DNA of 64,000 nucleotides from Fischerella sp. PCC 9431 (GCF_000447295.1 NZ_KE650771.1:4292282-4356281), one strand, 5' to 3'. Positions 44,191 to 54,656 are shown, counted from the first letter of the stretch. The notes: generated from the letters alone by a model not told the origin. Numbers and translations are program-made.

Positions 44191-44535
44191 CTACCAACCC
44201 TGTTCTGCTTTCTGAAAAACGTAGGTAGCTACTTCGATAATTTCATCTTCGCTTAACTTGCTTTTAAAAGCAGGCATAGCATTTTTGCCATTTTGTACTT
44301 GGTGAATAATTGCTCTAAGTGAGTTAGCGTTATAATCTTCCAGATACTTTTGTAAGGCTTCCTTTCTTAACGTTTTCTCAGCAATGAGGACATTCCCACC
44401 ACCAATATGACAAGAAGCACAGTTAGAAGCAAATATTTTGGCAGCACCAGATATTTCGGCCGCCTGTGCTGGACTGATAAATATAAAAATAAACAGAGCG
44501 ATCGCAGATAGCAAAATTAATAACAGTAGTCTCAA
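44191..44535 (-). CDS. petJ: Cytochrome c6 (cytochrome c553)
   Basis: A 114-residue lumenal c-type cytochrome that carries electrons from cytochrome b6f to photosystem I (or to terminal oxidase), alternative to plastocyanin. Signal peptide about 1-25 (cleavage after AQA), heme motif CASCH (about 39-43), axial Met in KNAMPAF. The mature protein is about 89 residues, normal for c6. In cyanobacteria it is typically expressed when copper is scarce. Its neighbour petE has the opposite regulation. The sequence is closer to the c6 group than to photosystem cytochrome c550, which is the separate psbV. Confidence 0.92.
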   Translation of the reverse strand: MRLLLLILLSAIALFIFIFISPAQAAEISGAAKIFASNCASCHIGGGNVLIAEKTLRKEALQKYLEDYNANSLRAIIHQVQNGKNAMPAFKSKLSEDEIIEVATYVFQKAEQGW

Positions 44536-44717
44536 AGTCCTGACCTCGCAGTAAGCTTCCAGCCATTGAAAAATCCTTTCAGTAATATTCTATGGCTGTT
44601 TAAAGCTGTCAAGGCTTAGGCTAGAGATAAGACTTTAACGATAATTCCGAACAGTGGAAAAAGCAGATTTATCCGTAGAATTCAGTTTCATTTTCTACAA
44701 TCTAAAATTCAAATTCG

Positions 44718-44789
44718 GATGACGAGTCTATTCGCTGGTTCGCCATTTGGCTTGTAGTGCCATCAACAGTAGGAATCAGACTCGTCATC
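44718..44789. repeat. 12-bp perfect inverted repeat in the petE-petJ spacer
   Basis: GATGACGAGTCT (44718-44729) pairs with AGACTCGTCATC (44778-44789) around 48 nt. It lies 183 bp or more upstream of petJ and about 110 bp beyond the petE stop; it could be a petE 3' structure, a small RNA or an operator pair. Sequence alone does not decide. Confidence 0.5.
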
Positions 44790-44900
44790 GCATTTGAGTT
44801 ATGTGTGCATTCTCTTTTAGAGTGGCGAAATATCACTCAAAGAGTATGCCAAGTCTACTTTTCCACAGAAGTCTCTATTAGAACTCAAGTGGAGTGCTAA

Positions 44901-45311
44901 TTATTCAACAGTTAGTTTACCAGCCATGCCAGCACCACGGTGAGGCTCGCAATAGAAGGTATAATTCCCCTTGGGAGCATCTGCGGGAATTGTGGTTTCA
45001 TAACTTTGACCAGGACTCATGAGCAACTGTTTGTGAGTCCAAGCTTTCGCTAAATCAGCACTTTTTGACTGGGCAGGATCAAATACAACATTGTGGGGAG
45101 GAACTTTGTTGTTTACCCATTTAATTGTGTCACCTGGCTTGACAGTCAACTTTGAAGGCTCAAACGCCAGCATTCCCTTATCACTGCCAAGTTTTACTGT
45201 ATATGTCTCAGCCGCAGCACTAGGAGTGAAAACAGCAAAGCTGCCAACAACTAAAAGAATTGTTAACACCGCTAGACCAAAGCGACGCAAGCCGGCCGCA
45301 ATTAATTTCAT
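44901..45311 (-). CDS. petE: Plastocyanin
   Basis: The lumenal blue-copper protein that carries electrons from cytochrome b6f to photosystem I. From [12 protein letters not shown] (136 residues, GGAG about 8 nt upstream, chosen over the ATG at 45323) it has a signal peptide of about 34 residues ending SAAAE and a mature domain with copper ligands. The ligands are His in PHNVVF, Cys in [10 protein letters not shown], His and Met in the same block. Typical of copper-replete growth. A GACN5GTC palindrome upstream is a plausible operator. Confidence 0.96.
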   Translation of the reverse strand: MKLIAAGLRRFGLAVLTILLVVGSFAVFTPSAAAETYTVKLGSDKGMLAFEPSKLTVKPGDTIKWVNNKVPPHNVVFDPAQSKSADLAKAWTHKQLLMSPGQSYETTIPADAPKGNYTFYCEPHRGAGMAGKLTVE

Positions 45312-45376
45312 AGCCTTCTCCAATCAACAAGTTTTATTTTCCTCTATTCATTTTAGATAAAATTAGCGCCAAATAT

Positions 45377-45387
45377 GACAATATGTC
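45377..45387. promoter_or_regulatory. Candidate copper-responsive operator upstream of petE (GACN5GTC)
   Basis: GACAATATGTC, flanked by TAT and GTA, forms a near-palindrome 66 bp before the petE start. From memory, BlaI/CopY-type PetR of Synechocystis binds GACN5GTC in the petE and petJ promoters. I saw no clear second copy upstream of petJ here. Confidence 0.4.
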
Positions 45388-45427
45388 GTAGATGTAAGAT
45401 TTTTTTGTAGGAATGAGCAAAAATATA

Positions 45428-45489
45428 GTCATTAGTCTCTCGTAAGTAGTTCCCAATGATCTCGGACTACTTACCAAAAGACTAATGAC
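45428..45489. repeat. Long imperfect palindrome in the psbV-petE spacer
   Basis: GTCATTAGTCT (45428-45438) pairs with AGACTAATGAC (45479-45489), and inside it TAAGTAGT (45443-45450) pairs with ACTACTTA (45466-45473). A second palindrome follows at 45494-45523. It lies between the petE start and the psbV stop and may terminate a transcript reading from petE's antisense side, or be a repeat element. Confidence 0.5.
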
Positions 45490-45493
45490 CATT

Positions 45494-45523
45494 GTACAGA
45501 CGCGATGTTCCTCGCGTCTCTAC
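45494..45523. repeat. Dispersed GTACAGACGCGA palindrome, copy 1
   Basis: GTACAGACGCGA and TCGCGTCTCTAC pair around TGTTCC. Relatives occur at 58699-58732, 58742-58770, 62866-62893 and 62907-62934. A small palindromic repeat family. Confidence 0.6.
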
Positions 45524-45569
45524 TAATGACTGATGACTAAGAAATGATGACTATGTTAACTGCGGGAGT

Positions 45570-46061
45570 TTAGTAGTAAATTTTACCACCGCCCCACTTG
45601 ATACCAATTACTTTCGGTTGCACTAAGATATAACCAGCGATCGCCTTCAAATCATCATCAGTGAGATTTCTCATTTCTGTGAAAATATCAGCACTCTTGA
45701 TGCTGGGATGTAACTCAGAAATTTCATACTCTCCATCGTAGGTAGTGGGGTTTTTCATGTAATCCACTAGTCCTTCAATGTTATTACGGGGTGGTGTTGC
45801 CAACGCTAAAGCTTCAGGATCAAGTCCTACGTTCTGATTGGTTTTGGTGACACCACCAGGATGACACTGAGAGCAAGTATTGTTAAACAAGCGCTTGCCT
45901 TCTGTAAGCTGTTTCAGGCTAATTACAACTGTGTCACCCTTTTCATTTAACTGTACTGTGCGTGAAGCTGGATCTAGCTCCACTGCTGTTGCGCTACCGA
46001 CAAAAAACTGAAAAGTCAGCAACACAGTAGCTACAAAAATGCCAATTAGTCTTTTTAACAT
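45570..46061 (-). CDS. psbV: Cytochrome c550 of photosystem II
   Basis: A 163-residue extrinsic subunit of photosystem II on the lumenal side that stabilises the oxygen-evolving complex. Signal peptide 1-26 (ends ATA/VELDP), heme site CSQCH (about 63-67), the second axial His in ELHPSIKSAD, and the conserved C-terminus VIGIKWGGGKIYY. Length is normal. It is on the same strand as petE and petJ, so three lumenal electron-transport genes form a row, although repeats in the spacers suggest separate promoters. Confidence 0.97.
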   Translation of the reverse strand: MLKRLIGIFVATVLLTFQFFVGSATAVELDPASRTVQLNEKGDTVVISLKQLTEGKRLFNNTCSQCHPGGVTKTNQNVGLDPEALALATPPRNNIEGLVDYMKNPTTYDGEYEISELHPSIKSADIFTEMRNLTDDDLKAIAGYILVQPKVIGIKWGGGKIYY

Positions 46062-46544
46062 CTTTCCCCTTAAAGATTTTGACGCTCAACACAGCTAAAT
46101 ATCGCGATACTCAATCTTTTGTTGTTAACTGCCAGTTGTCAATTGTTTTTTTGTTTTTTGTTTGTTGTTTGTTCCACCAACCACTAACAACGAACTAAAC
46201 TATATTGGTTGCAATTGGTTGCATACAGATAAAACACCTCCTACAGGATGAATGTTATCTGCTGGTATCTTTGTGATTAATAGGTTTGCACAACCCATAA
46301 AGTATGTTAACTGACAGATATAGATAAAGTCGCTGTTATACAAATATCACGTTAAGAGGCCAATTTGTTGCCCTAACTACTGGGTAGGGAGACAGGAAAA
46401 CAGACAGATAGAAGTATGAGTATTTTTACTGTATAGAAGTTGCGATCGCAATTGGGCATGAATCAGTTATCAGTTATCAGTTATCAAATTAAACTGGTAA
46501 CTGTTAACTGTTAACTGATTAGTTATCCTCTTTGTTCCCAGTAC
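46062..46544. other. Intergenic region with STRR, 483 bp
   Basis: A T/G-rich run (TTGTTTTTTGTTTGTTGTTTG) at about 46143-46171 and an inverted STRR at 46462-46522 (CAGTTATCAGTTATCAG against TAACTGTTAACTGTTAACTG) are the visible features. The STRR probably folds behind the ABC permease gene that ends at 46545. No gene seen. Confidence 0.5.
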
Positions 46545-47375
46545 CTAGCCCTTCCCTCCTGTAAAAGTCACACTTTGAATAAAATACCGATTAAAAAAGG
46601 CATAAATCGCCAAAGCTGGCAAAGTAAATACCATTGAAGCTGCCATGATGTAGTTCCAATAGCTGATGTACTGACCTTTGAAAGAATTCAAACCCAAAGG
46701 CAAGGTAAACATCTCCGGATCAAACAGTATCACCACAGGCAACAAAAAATTATTCCAACTACCCATAAAAACAAAAACTGCCTGCGCTGCCAATGCTGGT
46801 TTTGCCAATGGTAAAACGATACGCCAGAAAACCCCCAAAGGAGTTAAACCATCAAGTGCAGCAGCTTCCTCTAATTCTTTAGGAAAGTTAACAAAAAACT
46901 GCCGCATCATAAAAATAAAAGTAGCATTCACCATACTGGGGACAATCATCCCTTGATAGGAATTCAGCCAGCCGAAAGCTTTTAAAATCAAAAATGTTGG
47001 AATTAGGGTAATTTGTGCTGGTACTGCTAGTACTGCCAAAATCAGTAAAAACCAAAAATGTCTACCCCGAAACCGCAATCTAGCTAAGGCGTAACCAGCC
47101 ATTGAATTGAACATTAAGTTGAAAATAGTGACACAAATGGCAATAACTACACTATTGAACAACCAGCGCAGAAATAGTGGTTCTTGCAGAAAAATCTGCT
47201 TGTAATTGTCAAGAGTAAAGTTTTTGGGCAAAAAATTAGCTTCGCCGCTAACTATTTCAGACAGGGGTTTAAAGGATGCTGAGAGCGCCCATAAAAACGG
47301 GATGATCGTAATAACAGCGTAGAGCGTCAACAGAACATACAATAGTCCCTTCGATACTGATAAAGAAAGTTTCAT
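46545..47375 (-). CDS. Carbohydrate ABC transporter permease (MalG type)
   Basis: 276 residues, six transmembrane segments, with the EAA loop at about 170-195 (KELEEAAALDGLTPLGVFW). The blocks AGYALARLRFRGRHFWF and VPSMVNATFIFMMRQFF are typical of MalG/UgpE/LacG permeases. As with the permease at 2336, no ATPase, solute-binding protein or partner permease is adjacent; gnd lies upstream on the same strand 188 bp away behind a terminator. Its substrate is unknown. Confidence 0.9.
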   Translation of the reverse strand: MKLSLSVSKGLLYVLLTLYAVITIIPFLWALSASFKPLSEIVSGEANFLPKNFTLDNYKQIFLQEPLFLRWLFNSVVIAICVTIFNLMFNSMAGYALARLRFRGRHFWFLLILAVLAVPAQITLIPTFLILKAFGWLNSYQGMIVPSMVNATFIFMMRQFFVNFPKELEEAAALDGLTPLGVFWRIVLPLAKPALAAQAVFVFMGSWNNFLLPVVILFDPEMFTLPLGLNSFKGQYISYWNYIMAASMVFTLPALAIYAFFNRYFIQSVTFTGGKG

Positions 47376-47456
47376 TTTGTACCATAGGCAGGAAGAGTGC
47401 TTCTACCTTAATTATTGTCAACTTTGTTGGGTTAAGCAGATTTTCTACTTTACTGG

Positions 47457-47490
47457 TTTCCTGTTTTCTGTTTCCTGTTTCCTGTTTCCT
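47457..47490. repeat. TTTCCTG heptamer STRR
   Basis: Four to five TTTCCTG heptamers in tandem, just upstream of the ABC permease and downstream of the gnd terminator. Confidence 0.7.
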
Positions 47491-47503
47491 CTCTCCACAA
47501 TTA

Positions 47504-47534
47504 AAAAGTGGCCCTGAGTTTCAGGGCCACTTTT
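47504..47534. terminator. Strong terminator of gnd
   Basis: AAAAGTGGCCCTGA (47504-47517) and TCAGGGCCACTTTT (47521-47534) form a perfect 14-bp stem with a 3-nt loop. The A and T flanks let it work in both directions. It starts about 30 bp past the gnd stop. Confidence 0.85.
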
Positions 47535-47563
47535 ATCTTCCCAGCTTATAAATTGATGAAGAT

Positions 47564-48994
47564 TTAATGGGATTTTTCAGTGATTGGAACCCATTCAGTG
47601 TGGAAAGTACCTGGCTTGTCAATGCGCTCATAGGTATGTGCGCCGAAGTAGTCGCGTTGAGCTTGAGTGAGGTTTTGGGGCAAGCGATCGCGACGATAGC
47701 TATCAAAGTAATCTAAAGATGCACTAAATGCTGGTACGGGAATTCCCAATTTAGCAGCAGTTGCTAACACTTCCCGCCAAGCAGCCTGTCTATCGAGAAT
47801 TGTTTGCTTAAATTCTGGCGCTAACAACAGGTTAGGTAATGCTGGATCTTCGTTAAAAGCCTTCTTAATCTTGTTCAAGAATCCAGCACGAATAATACAG
47901 CCACCTTTCCAAATTCGCGCCAATTCACTCAGCTTCAAATTCCAGTTATATGTTTGTGAAGCTTTGGATAGCAACGCCATCCCTTGAGCATAAGAACAGA
48001 TTTTTGAGCAATACAGAGCATCACGCACCATGTTGATAAAATCTTTGGTTGCGCCGTTATATTTACCAGAAGGGCCTGTAAGTACCTTAGATGCTGCTAC
48101 ACGCTCTTGCTTGTAGGAAGAAATAATCCGAGCATTTACTGCTGCGGTGATTGTCGGTATGGAAACTCCCAACTCCAATGCTGTCTGCACAGTCCAACGT
48201 CCAGTACCTTTTTGTCCAGCTGAGTCTACAATCAATTCGACCAAAGGCAAATTCGTATCTGGGTCGATGTAAGGGAAAATGTTGGAGGTGATCTCAATCA
48301 AAAACGAATTAAGTTCGTCAGTGGTGTTCCACTCTGTAAATACTTCGTGGAGTTGATTGTGATCTAATCCACCAGCATTTTTCAGCAAATCGTAGGCTTC
48401 AGCAATTAGCTGCATATCGCCATACTCAATGCCGTTGTGTACCATTTTCACATAATGGCCAGAACCACCAGGACCAATATAGGTGACACAAGGACCATCA
48501 TCAACTTGAGCGGCAATTTTATTGAAGATCGGCGATAGATACTGATAAGAGCTTTCAGTACCTCCTGGCATCAAAGAGGGACCATTGAGCGCCCCTTCTT
48601 CACCACCACTTACACCCATACCAATGTAGCGGAATCCCGCAGGTTCCAGTTCTTGAGTGCGTCTGTCTGTATCTTCAAACCAAGAGTTGCCACCGTCGAT
48701 AATGATGTCACCTTCATCAAGCAAAGGTTTTAGCTGGGCAATTACTGCATCCACAGGTTTGCCAGCTTGTACCATGATTAGGATTCTTCTGGGACGTTCT
48801 AGAGAAGCGACAAACTCTTCCAGGGTAAAAGCAGCTTTAGCGTTTCTGCCCTGGGCACGCTCCGCCATGAACTTATCAGTTTTTTCTCGTGAGCGATTGT
48901 AAACGGCAATAGGGAAGCCATTACGCTCAACGTTGAGAGCGATGTTCTCCCCCATGACGGCCAAGCCAATCACACCAAAGCTTTGTAGTGTCAT
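47564..48994 (-). CDS. gnd: 6-phosphogluconate dehydrogenase, decarboxylating
   Basis: It oxidises 6-phosphogluconate to ribulose 5-phosphate, CO2 and NADPH in the oxidative pentose phosphate pathway, important for dark metabolism and in heterocysts. At 476 residues it has the normal length. NADP site GLAVMGENIALNVERNGF (about 9-26), the catalytic block GVSGGEEGALNGPSLMPGG, YVKMVHNGIEYGDMQLI and the C-terminal QRDYFGAHTYERIDKPGTFHTEW tail are all present. Preceded by an STRR-rich spacer, followed by a strong terminator. Confidence 0.97.
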   Translation of the reverse strand: MTLQSFGVIGLAVMGENIALNVERNGFPIAVYNRSREKTDKFMAERAQGRNAKAAFTLEEFVASLERPRRILIMVQAGKPVDAVIAQLKPLLDEGDIIIDGGNSWFEDTDRRTQELEPAGFRYIGMGVSGGEEGALNGPSLMPGGTESSYQYLSPIFNKIAAQVDDGPCVTYIGPGGSGHYVKMVHNGIEYGDMQLIAEAYDLLKNAGGLDHNQLHEVFTEWNTTDELNSFLIEITSNIFPYIDPDTNLPLVELIVDSAGQKGTGRWTVQTALELGVSIPTITAAVNARIISSYKQERVAASKVLTGPSGKYNGATKDFINMVRDALYCSKICSYAQGMALLSKASQTYNWNLKLSELARIWKGGCIIRAGFLNKIKKAFNEDPALPNLLLAPEFKQTILDRQAAWREVLATAAKLGIPVPAFSASLDYFDSYRRDRLPQNLTQAQRDYFGAHTYERIDKPGTFHTEWVPITEKSH

Positions 48995-49183
48995 AGATTT
49001 TTTGGCTAACTCTTCGTGATCTTTTATCTTTAAGGGTAGTCCGAGATTTTCGCTTCTCCCCTAAAGAAGACATTAAAAGTTCAGCGACCGAGTAGAAATG
49101 CACAACTTACACAGATAATTAATTTTAATTTGTATCGAAATCAACACTTTTCTTACAAAATTAGTTAATTGTTAATGGTCAAA

Positions 49184-49272
49184 GGTCAATAGTCAATAGT
49201 CAATAGTCAATAGTCAATGGTAAAAGATTAATAACCGATCCCTGATCCTCGATCCCCAATCCCTAATCCCCA
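49184..49272. repeat. AGTCAAT heptamer array followed by CCCCAATCCC-type repeats
   Basis: Perfect AGTCAAT heptamers run five times at about 49190-49219, a classic STRR of heterocystous cyanobacteria, then GATCCCTGATCCTCGATCCCCAATCCC-type units to about 49272. The array lies between divergent gnd and ycf66. Confidence 0.8.
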
Positions 49273-49302
49273 ATCATGACGTAGTTTAAGGAGAAACACG
49301 AA

Positions 49303-50076
49303 ATGCTGGCAAATGTCCTAGCACTGACAGTCGGTCTTGGTAGTATAGCTATTTACTTAGCGGCTTTCTTTTTCCCAGAAATTCACCGTAAAAATGATTT
49401 TATCTGGAGTGGTGTAGGACTGTTTTACGCATTGATGTTATGGGTGTTTGCACCACGTATTACCGGAGGTCTTTTACTAGGTCATATTGCTAGTGTGGCG
49501 CTTTTAGTTTGGTTTGGTTGGCAAACACTTTCATTACGTCGTCAGTTAGCACCTTCTGCACAACAAACTCCTGTACCTAGTACGGAAGCGGTGCAAAATA
49601 CTATTCAGGAACAGGTTACTAAATTATCACTTCCCCAGCGCTTAGGGCAGATACAGAGTAGTATCGGTGGGATTTTCTCTGGTGCAAAAAATCGTGTTCA
49701 AGAGACTGTGAGCAAAAAGACACCAGAAACCCCTCAAACTACAGAAAACTCAACGGTTGAGATTGTTGATAATCGTTCTGTCACATCTGTTACAGATGAA
49801 GTAACACCAGAAATAAGCACAAATGTAGAACAACCTACAGATACATCTGTGACTACTGATACTGAAGCCACAACCGAAACTGTAGCAGAAGCAATTCCAC
49901 CCCATCCTCCATCACCTGAATTGGTAGAAGCTGCGAAAGAAGCTGCTGCTCAAGCAGAAGAAGTGGCAGAAAAATTAGAAAATATTCCTGTGGAAGAAAT
50001 TGCTCCGGATGCCGAACTTGCGCCACCAGCAGAAGCGCCAACTGAGCAAACACCACCTAATCATCAGACTAGTTGA
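49303..50076 (+). CDS. ycf66: Ycf66 family protein
   Basis: 257 residues. The first 85 residues form the conserved Ycf66 domain, with three hydrophobic segments (about 5-25, 33-50, 57-75) and the typical VLALTVGLGSIAIYLAAFFFPEIHRKNDF block. The rest is an acidic, low-complexity Thr/Glu/Pro tail (about 86-257) with a coiled stretch of LVEAAKEAAAQAEEVAEKLE near the end. Ycf66 occurs in cyanobacteria and some plastids and is not well understood. Start has AAGGAGAAAC about 8 nt upstream. Confidence 0.88.
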   Translation: MLANVLALTVGLGSIAIYLAAFFFPEIHRKNDFIWSGVGLFYALMLWVFAPRITGGLLLGHIASVALLVWFGWQTLSLRRQLAPSAQQTPVPSTEAVQNTIQEQVTKLSLPQRLGQIQSSIGGIFSGAKNRVQETVSKKTPETPQTTENSTVEIVDNRSVTSVTDEVTPEISTNVEQPTDTSVTTDTEATTETVAEAIPPHPPSPELVEAAKEAAAQAEEVAEKLENIPVEEIAPDAELAPPAEAPTEQTPPNHQTS

Positions 50077-50095
50077 ATCCCGAAACCACTAATCA

Positions 50096-50127
50096 ACGTA
50101 CTCTGCGATCAAGCACGCAGAGTACGT
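50096..50127. terminator. Bidirectional hairpin between ycf66 and trx
   Basis: ACGTACTCTGCG (50096-50107) and CGCAGAGTACGT (50116-50127) form a perfect 12-bp stem with an 8-nt loop between convergent genes. The T-tract is weak. Confidence 0.6.
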
Positions 50128-50161
50128 CCCTACTTAATCCCTAACAACTAACCTAACGATC

Positions 50162-50479
50162 TTACATAAACTTTCTCAGATGCTGTACTAATTGCGGTGC
50201 TTGTAAAACACCCTCAATTCGATCTACTGGCTGACCCTGCTTAAATAGTACAAGAGTGGGTAGAGCCTCGATTCTATACTGAGTAGCCAATTGTTGGTAT
50301 TTTTCAGTGTCAATTTTGACGATTCTGATTTGACCTTGGAGTTGGGCATTAACTTGCTCTAAAATTGGAGTCATCATCTGGCAAGGTCCACACCACTCAG
50401 CATAAAAGTCTACTAATACAGGTACATCAGAACCAGATAGCATCTCTTCAAAGCTATTGAATTGCTTTTTTGTAGACAT
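50162..50479 (-). CDS. trx: Thioredoxin
   Basis: A 105-residue thioredoxin with active site WCGPC (about 29-33), the cis-Pro loop EALPTLVLF and FKQGQPVDRIEG. It reduces target disulfides in the cytosol. TrxA-type by size; the block of residues after the active site (QMMTPILEQVNAQLQGQ) diverges from m-type thioredoxins, so the exact subtype is not clear. It converges with ycf66 and is divergent from fabG. Confidence 0.95.
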   Translation of the reverse strand: MSTKKQFNSFEEMLSGSDVPVLVDFYAEWCGPCQMMTPILEQVNAQLQGQIRIVKIDTEKYQQLATQYRIEALPTLVLFKQGQPVDRIEGVLQAPQLVQHLRKFM

Positions 50480-50560
50480 GTGATACGCACCAGTTTTTTA
50501 TTGTTTGATTTTAATAGTAGTTCCTTGCAGGCTAGATGATTGTAAAGCATGTTTGCAAGA

Positions 50561-50645
50561 CTGGGGATCGGGGATTGGGGAACAAGTTCTTAAATTTTGA
50601 ATTTTGAATTGTTTTGTCCTCCTTATCCCCGATCCCCGATCCCCA
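50561..50645. repeat. Composite STRR upstream of fabG
   Basis: GGGGATCGGGGATTGGGG, a TTTTGAATTTTGAATTG block, TTGTCCTCCTTATCCCC and CCCCGATCCCCGATCCCC. The outer G-rich and C-rich parts are complementary and can form a long stem. The same composite lies upstream of petB at about 29420-29540. Confidence 0.75.
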
Positions 50646-50671
50646 TTAAGATAGTTAGCGCAATATCTTAA

Positions 50672-51457
<786 letters not shown>

Positions 51458-51461
51458 ATAA

Positions 51462-51536
51462 GGCAAAAGTTAAAAGTTAAAAGTTAAAAGATTTTTTCTT
51501 TTGACTTTTGACTTGTCATTTTGCCTTTATCCTCTG
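51462..51536. terminator. AT-rich inverted STRR between fabG and the transferase gene
   Basis: GGCAAAAGTTAAAAGTTAAAAG units face TTTTGACTTTTGACTTGTCATTTTGCC units with a T-rich loop. The stem separates two convergent stop codons and probably ends both transcripts. Confidence 0.55.
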
Positions 51537-52595
51537 CCAAACAGTGAAACCTAATAAAGTAATAATACTGAGAGTAGTGGCAAATATAACTACTAAACTC
51601 ATGCCTCGTATTGTCATCGCCAGCCAGTTACAAACTAAAGCAATTGACCAGAGAGTCAAAGCTGCATGGCGCTGAGATAAGCCCCAAGCTAGCAAGCGAT
51701 GATGTAAATGGTCTTTTCCTGGAGTACTAAGAGGATTTTTTCCTGCCAAGAGTCGCCGCACAAATACTTGAGTAGTATCTAGCACAGGCAAAAGCAAAAA
51801 CAAAACAGGCGGTACTAAAGAAAAGATTGTAGTGGCTTGTAGGTCGCCGACAATCGCAGTTGCGGCCAGTACGTAGCCAAAAAAGTATGCTCCGGCATCA
51901 CCCATAATGATGTGCGACGGATGAAAGTTATGGCGTAAAAAACCTAGCGCGGCTCCTGCTAAGGCTGCCAAAACTAGTGTTGCTGCTGCCCAGTTAGGAA
52001 ACTGCGCCGAAACAGCTAGTAAACTCATGGCTGTAATAAAACTAACACCTCCCGCCAAACCATCCATACCATCCATCAAGTTGATGGCATTAGTAATTGC
52101 TACCACCCAAAACACCGTTAGTAATGTTGAGAGTAGCGAGTCAATGGGAGTACCAAAAGTAACTTTAATGATAATGCCATTTCCAACTAACAGTAGCGCC
52201 GTTAGAATTTGTACTAACAGGCGAACTGAGGGAGGTAAGCCGAATTGGTCATCAATAAAGCCTACCAGGACTAATATCGAACCTCCCAAAAGAATGGTTA
52301 AAACTTGAGCTAGTACGCCTTGAAGTTCAATTGGTCTTAACAGGCTTGCTAAGATTAAAGCCGCTAATACTCCCGCGTAGATCGCCAGACCCCCTGCATT
52401 GGGCAAAGGTTCTCGGTTCAAACGCCTTGCATTTGGTTGATCAGCCCAACCAACTCGTAAGGCAAATTTTCGTACAGCCGGAATCAAACGCCACGTCACA
52501 ACCCACGCTAATAGAAATGTAAACACTACTGCTAACCAGCCGGAACCGCTAGGTTCAGCAATACCAAGTGCCTTAAGGAAGCTGTATATATTCAT
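51516..52595 (-). CDS. MraY/WecA-family phospho-GlcNAc/MurNAc-like transferase
   Basis: 359 residues, about ten hydrophobic segments. Motifs NAINLMDGMDGLAGG and HIIMGDAGAYFFGYVLAA, LLPVLDTTQVFVRRLLAGK and the histidine motif HLHHRLLAWGLSQRHA define the polyprenyl-phosphate N-acetylhexosamine-1-phosphate transferase family. The HxHHR-type motif favours WecA/TagO/RfbE-type UndP-GlcNAc transferases over MraY, so it probably starts a surface polysaccharide or wall polymer on undecaprenyl phosphate. An N-terminal extra segment is normal for cyanobacteria. Confidence 0.88.
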   Translation of the reverse strand: MNIYSFLKALGIAEPSGSGWLAVVFTFLLAWVVTWRLIPAVRKFALRVGWADQPNARRLNREPLPNAGGLAIYAGVLAALILASLLRPIELQGVLAQVLTILLGGSILVLVGFIDDQFGLPPSVRLLVQILTALLLVGNGIIIKVTFGTPIDSLLSTLLTVFWVVAITNAINLMDGMDGLAGGVSFITAMSLLAVSAQFPNWAAATLVLAALAGAALGFLRHNFHPSHIIMGDAGAYFFGYVLAATAIVGDLQATTIFSLVPPVLFLLLPVLDTTQVFVRRLLAGKNPLSTPGKDHLHHRLLAWGLSQRHAALTLWSIALVCNWLAMTIRGMSLVVIFATTLSIITLLGFTVWQRIKAK

Positions 52596-52837
52596 TTATT
52601 GCTTCCACCATTTATGCCAGTATCCAACATCAGCATCAAGTGTATAACAATCATTTTTTTTTCTCACCACAAATATGAGGTTATATGAAAGTGCCTTCTT
52701 TTGGTTTGAGTAGTGTTTCTTCAGGGGAGAGGAGGAAATTTGGATTTTTCTGGGTGGATTCCCCTACATCCACCAACCTATATCCTCCTATAGCCTAGTT
52801 AAAGATTAATAAACTCAACAGCTTATGGCTTGTTGAC
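52596..52837. other. Promoter-side spacer upstream of groEL
   Basis: AT-rich, T-run at about 52651-52661; no repeat or RNA feature seen. It leads into the CIRCE element at 52838. TTGACT immediately before CIRCE (52833-52838) may be a -35 box, but no well-spaced -10 is clear. Confidence 0.4.
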
Positions 52838-52864
52838 TTAGCACTCTTGTCTAGTGAGTGCTAA
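52838..52864. promoter_or_regulatory. CIRCE operator (HrcA binding site), perfect
   Basis: TTAGCACTC, nine bases, GAGTGCTAA. This is a perfect CIRCE inverted repeat, 45 bp before the groEL ATG. HrcA represses chaperonin genes through this site until heat stress. Confidence 0.96.
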
Positions 52865-52893
52865 ATTGTCTAATGGAAGAACTCACAAATTAA

Positions 52894-54588
<1,695 letters not shown>

Positions 54589-54625
54589 CCTCATACTGTC
54601 TGTCTATATCTACAAATTTTTGAAG

Positions 54626-54656
54626 CAGTTTGTCTTACCAAGGCAAACTGTTTTTT
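54626..54656 (+). terminator. Rho-independent terminator of groEL
   Basis: CAGTTTGTCTT pairs with AAGGCAAACTG (one G-U) around ACC, followed by six T residues. It begins about 38 bp past the stop. Confidence 0.85.

Noticed and set aside
45091-45360. 89-residue frame opposite plastocyanin
   Set aside because: Antisense shadow of petE.
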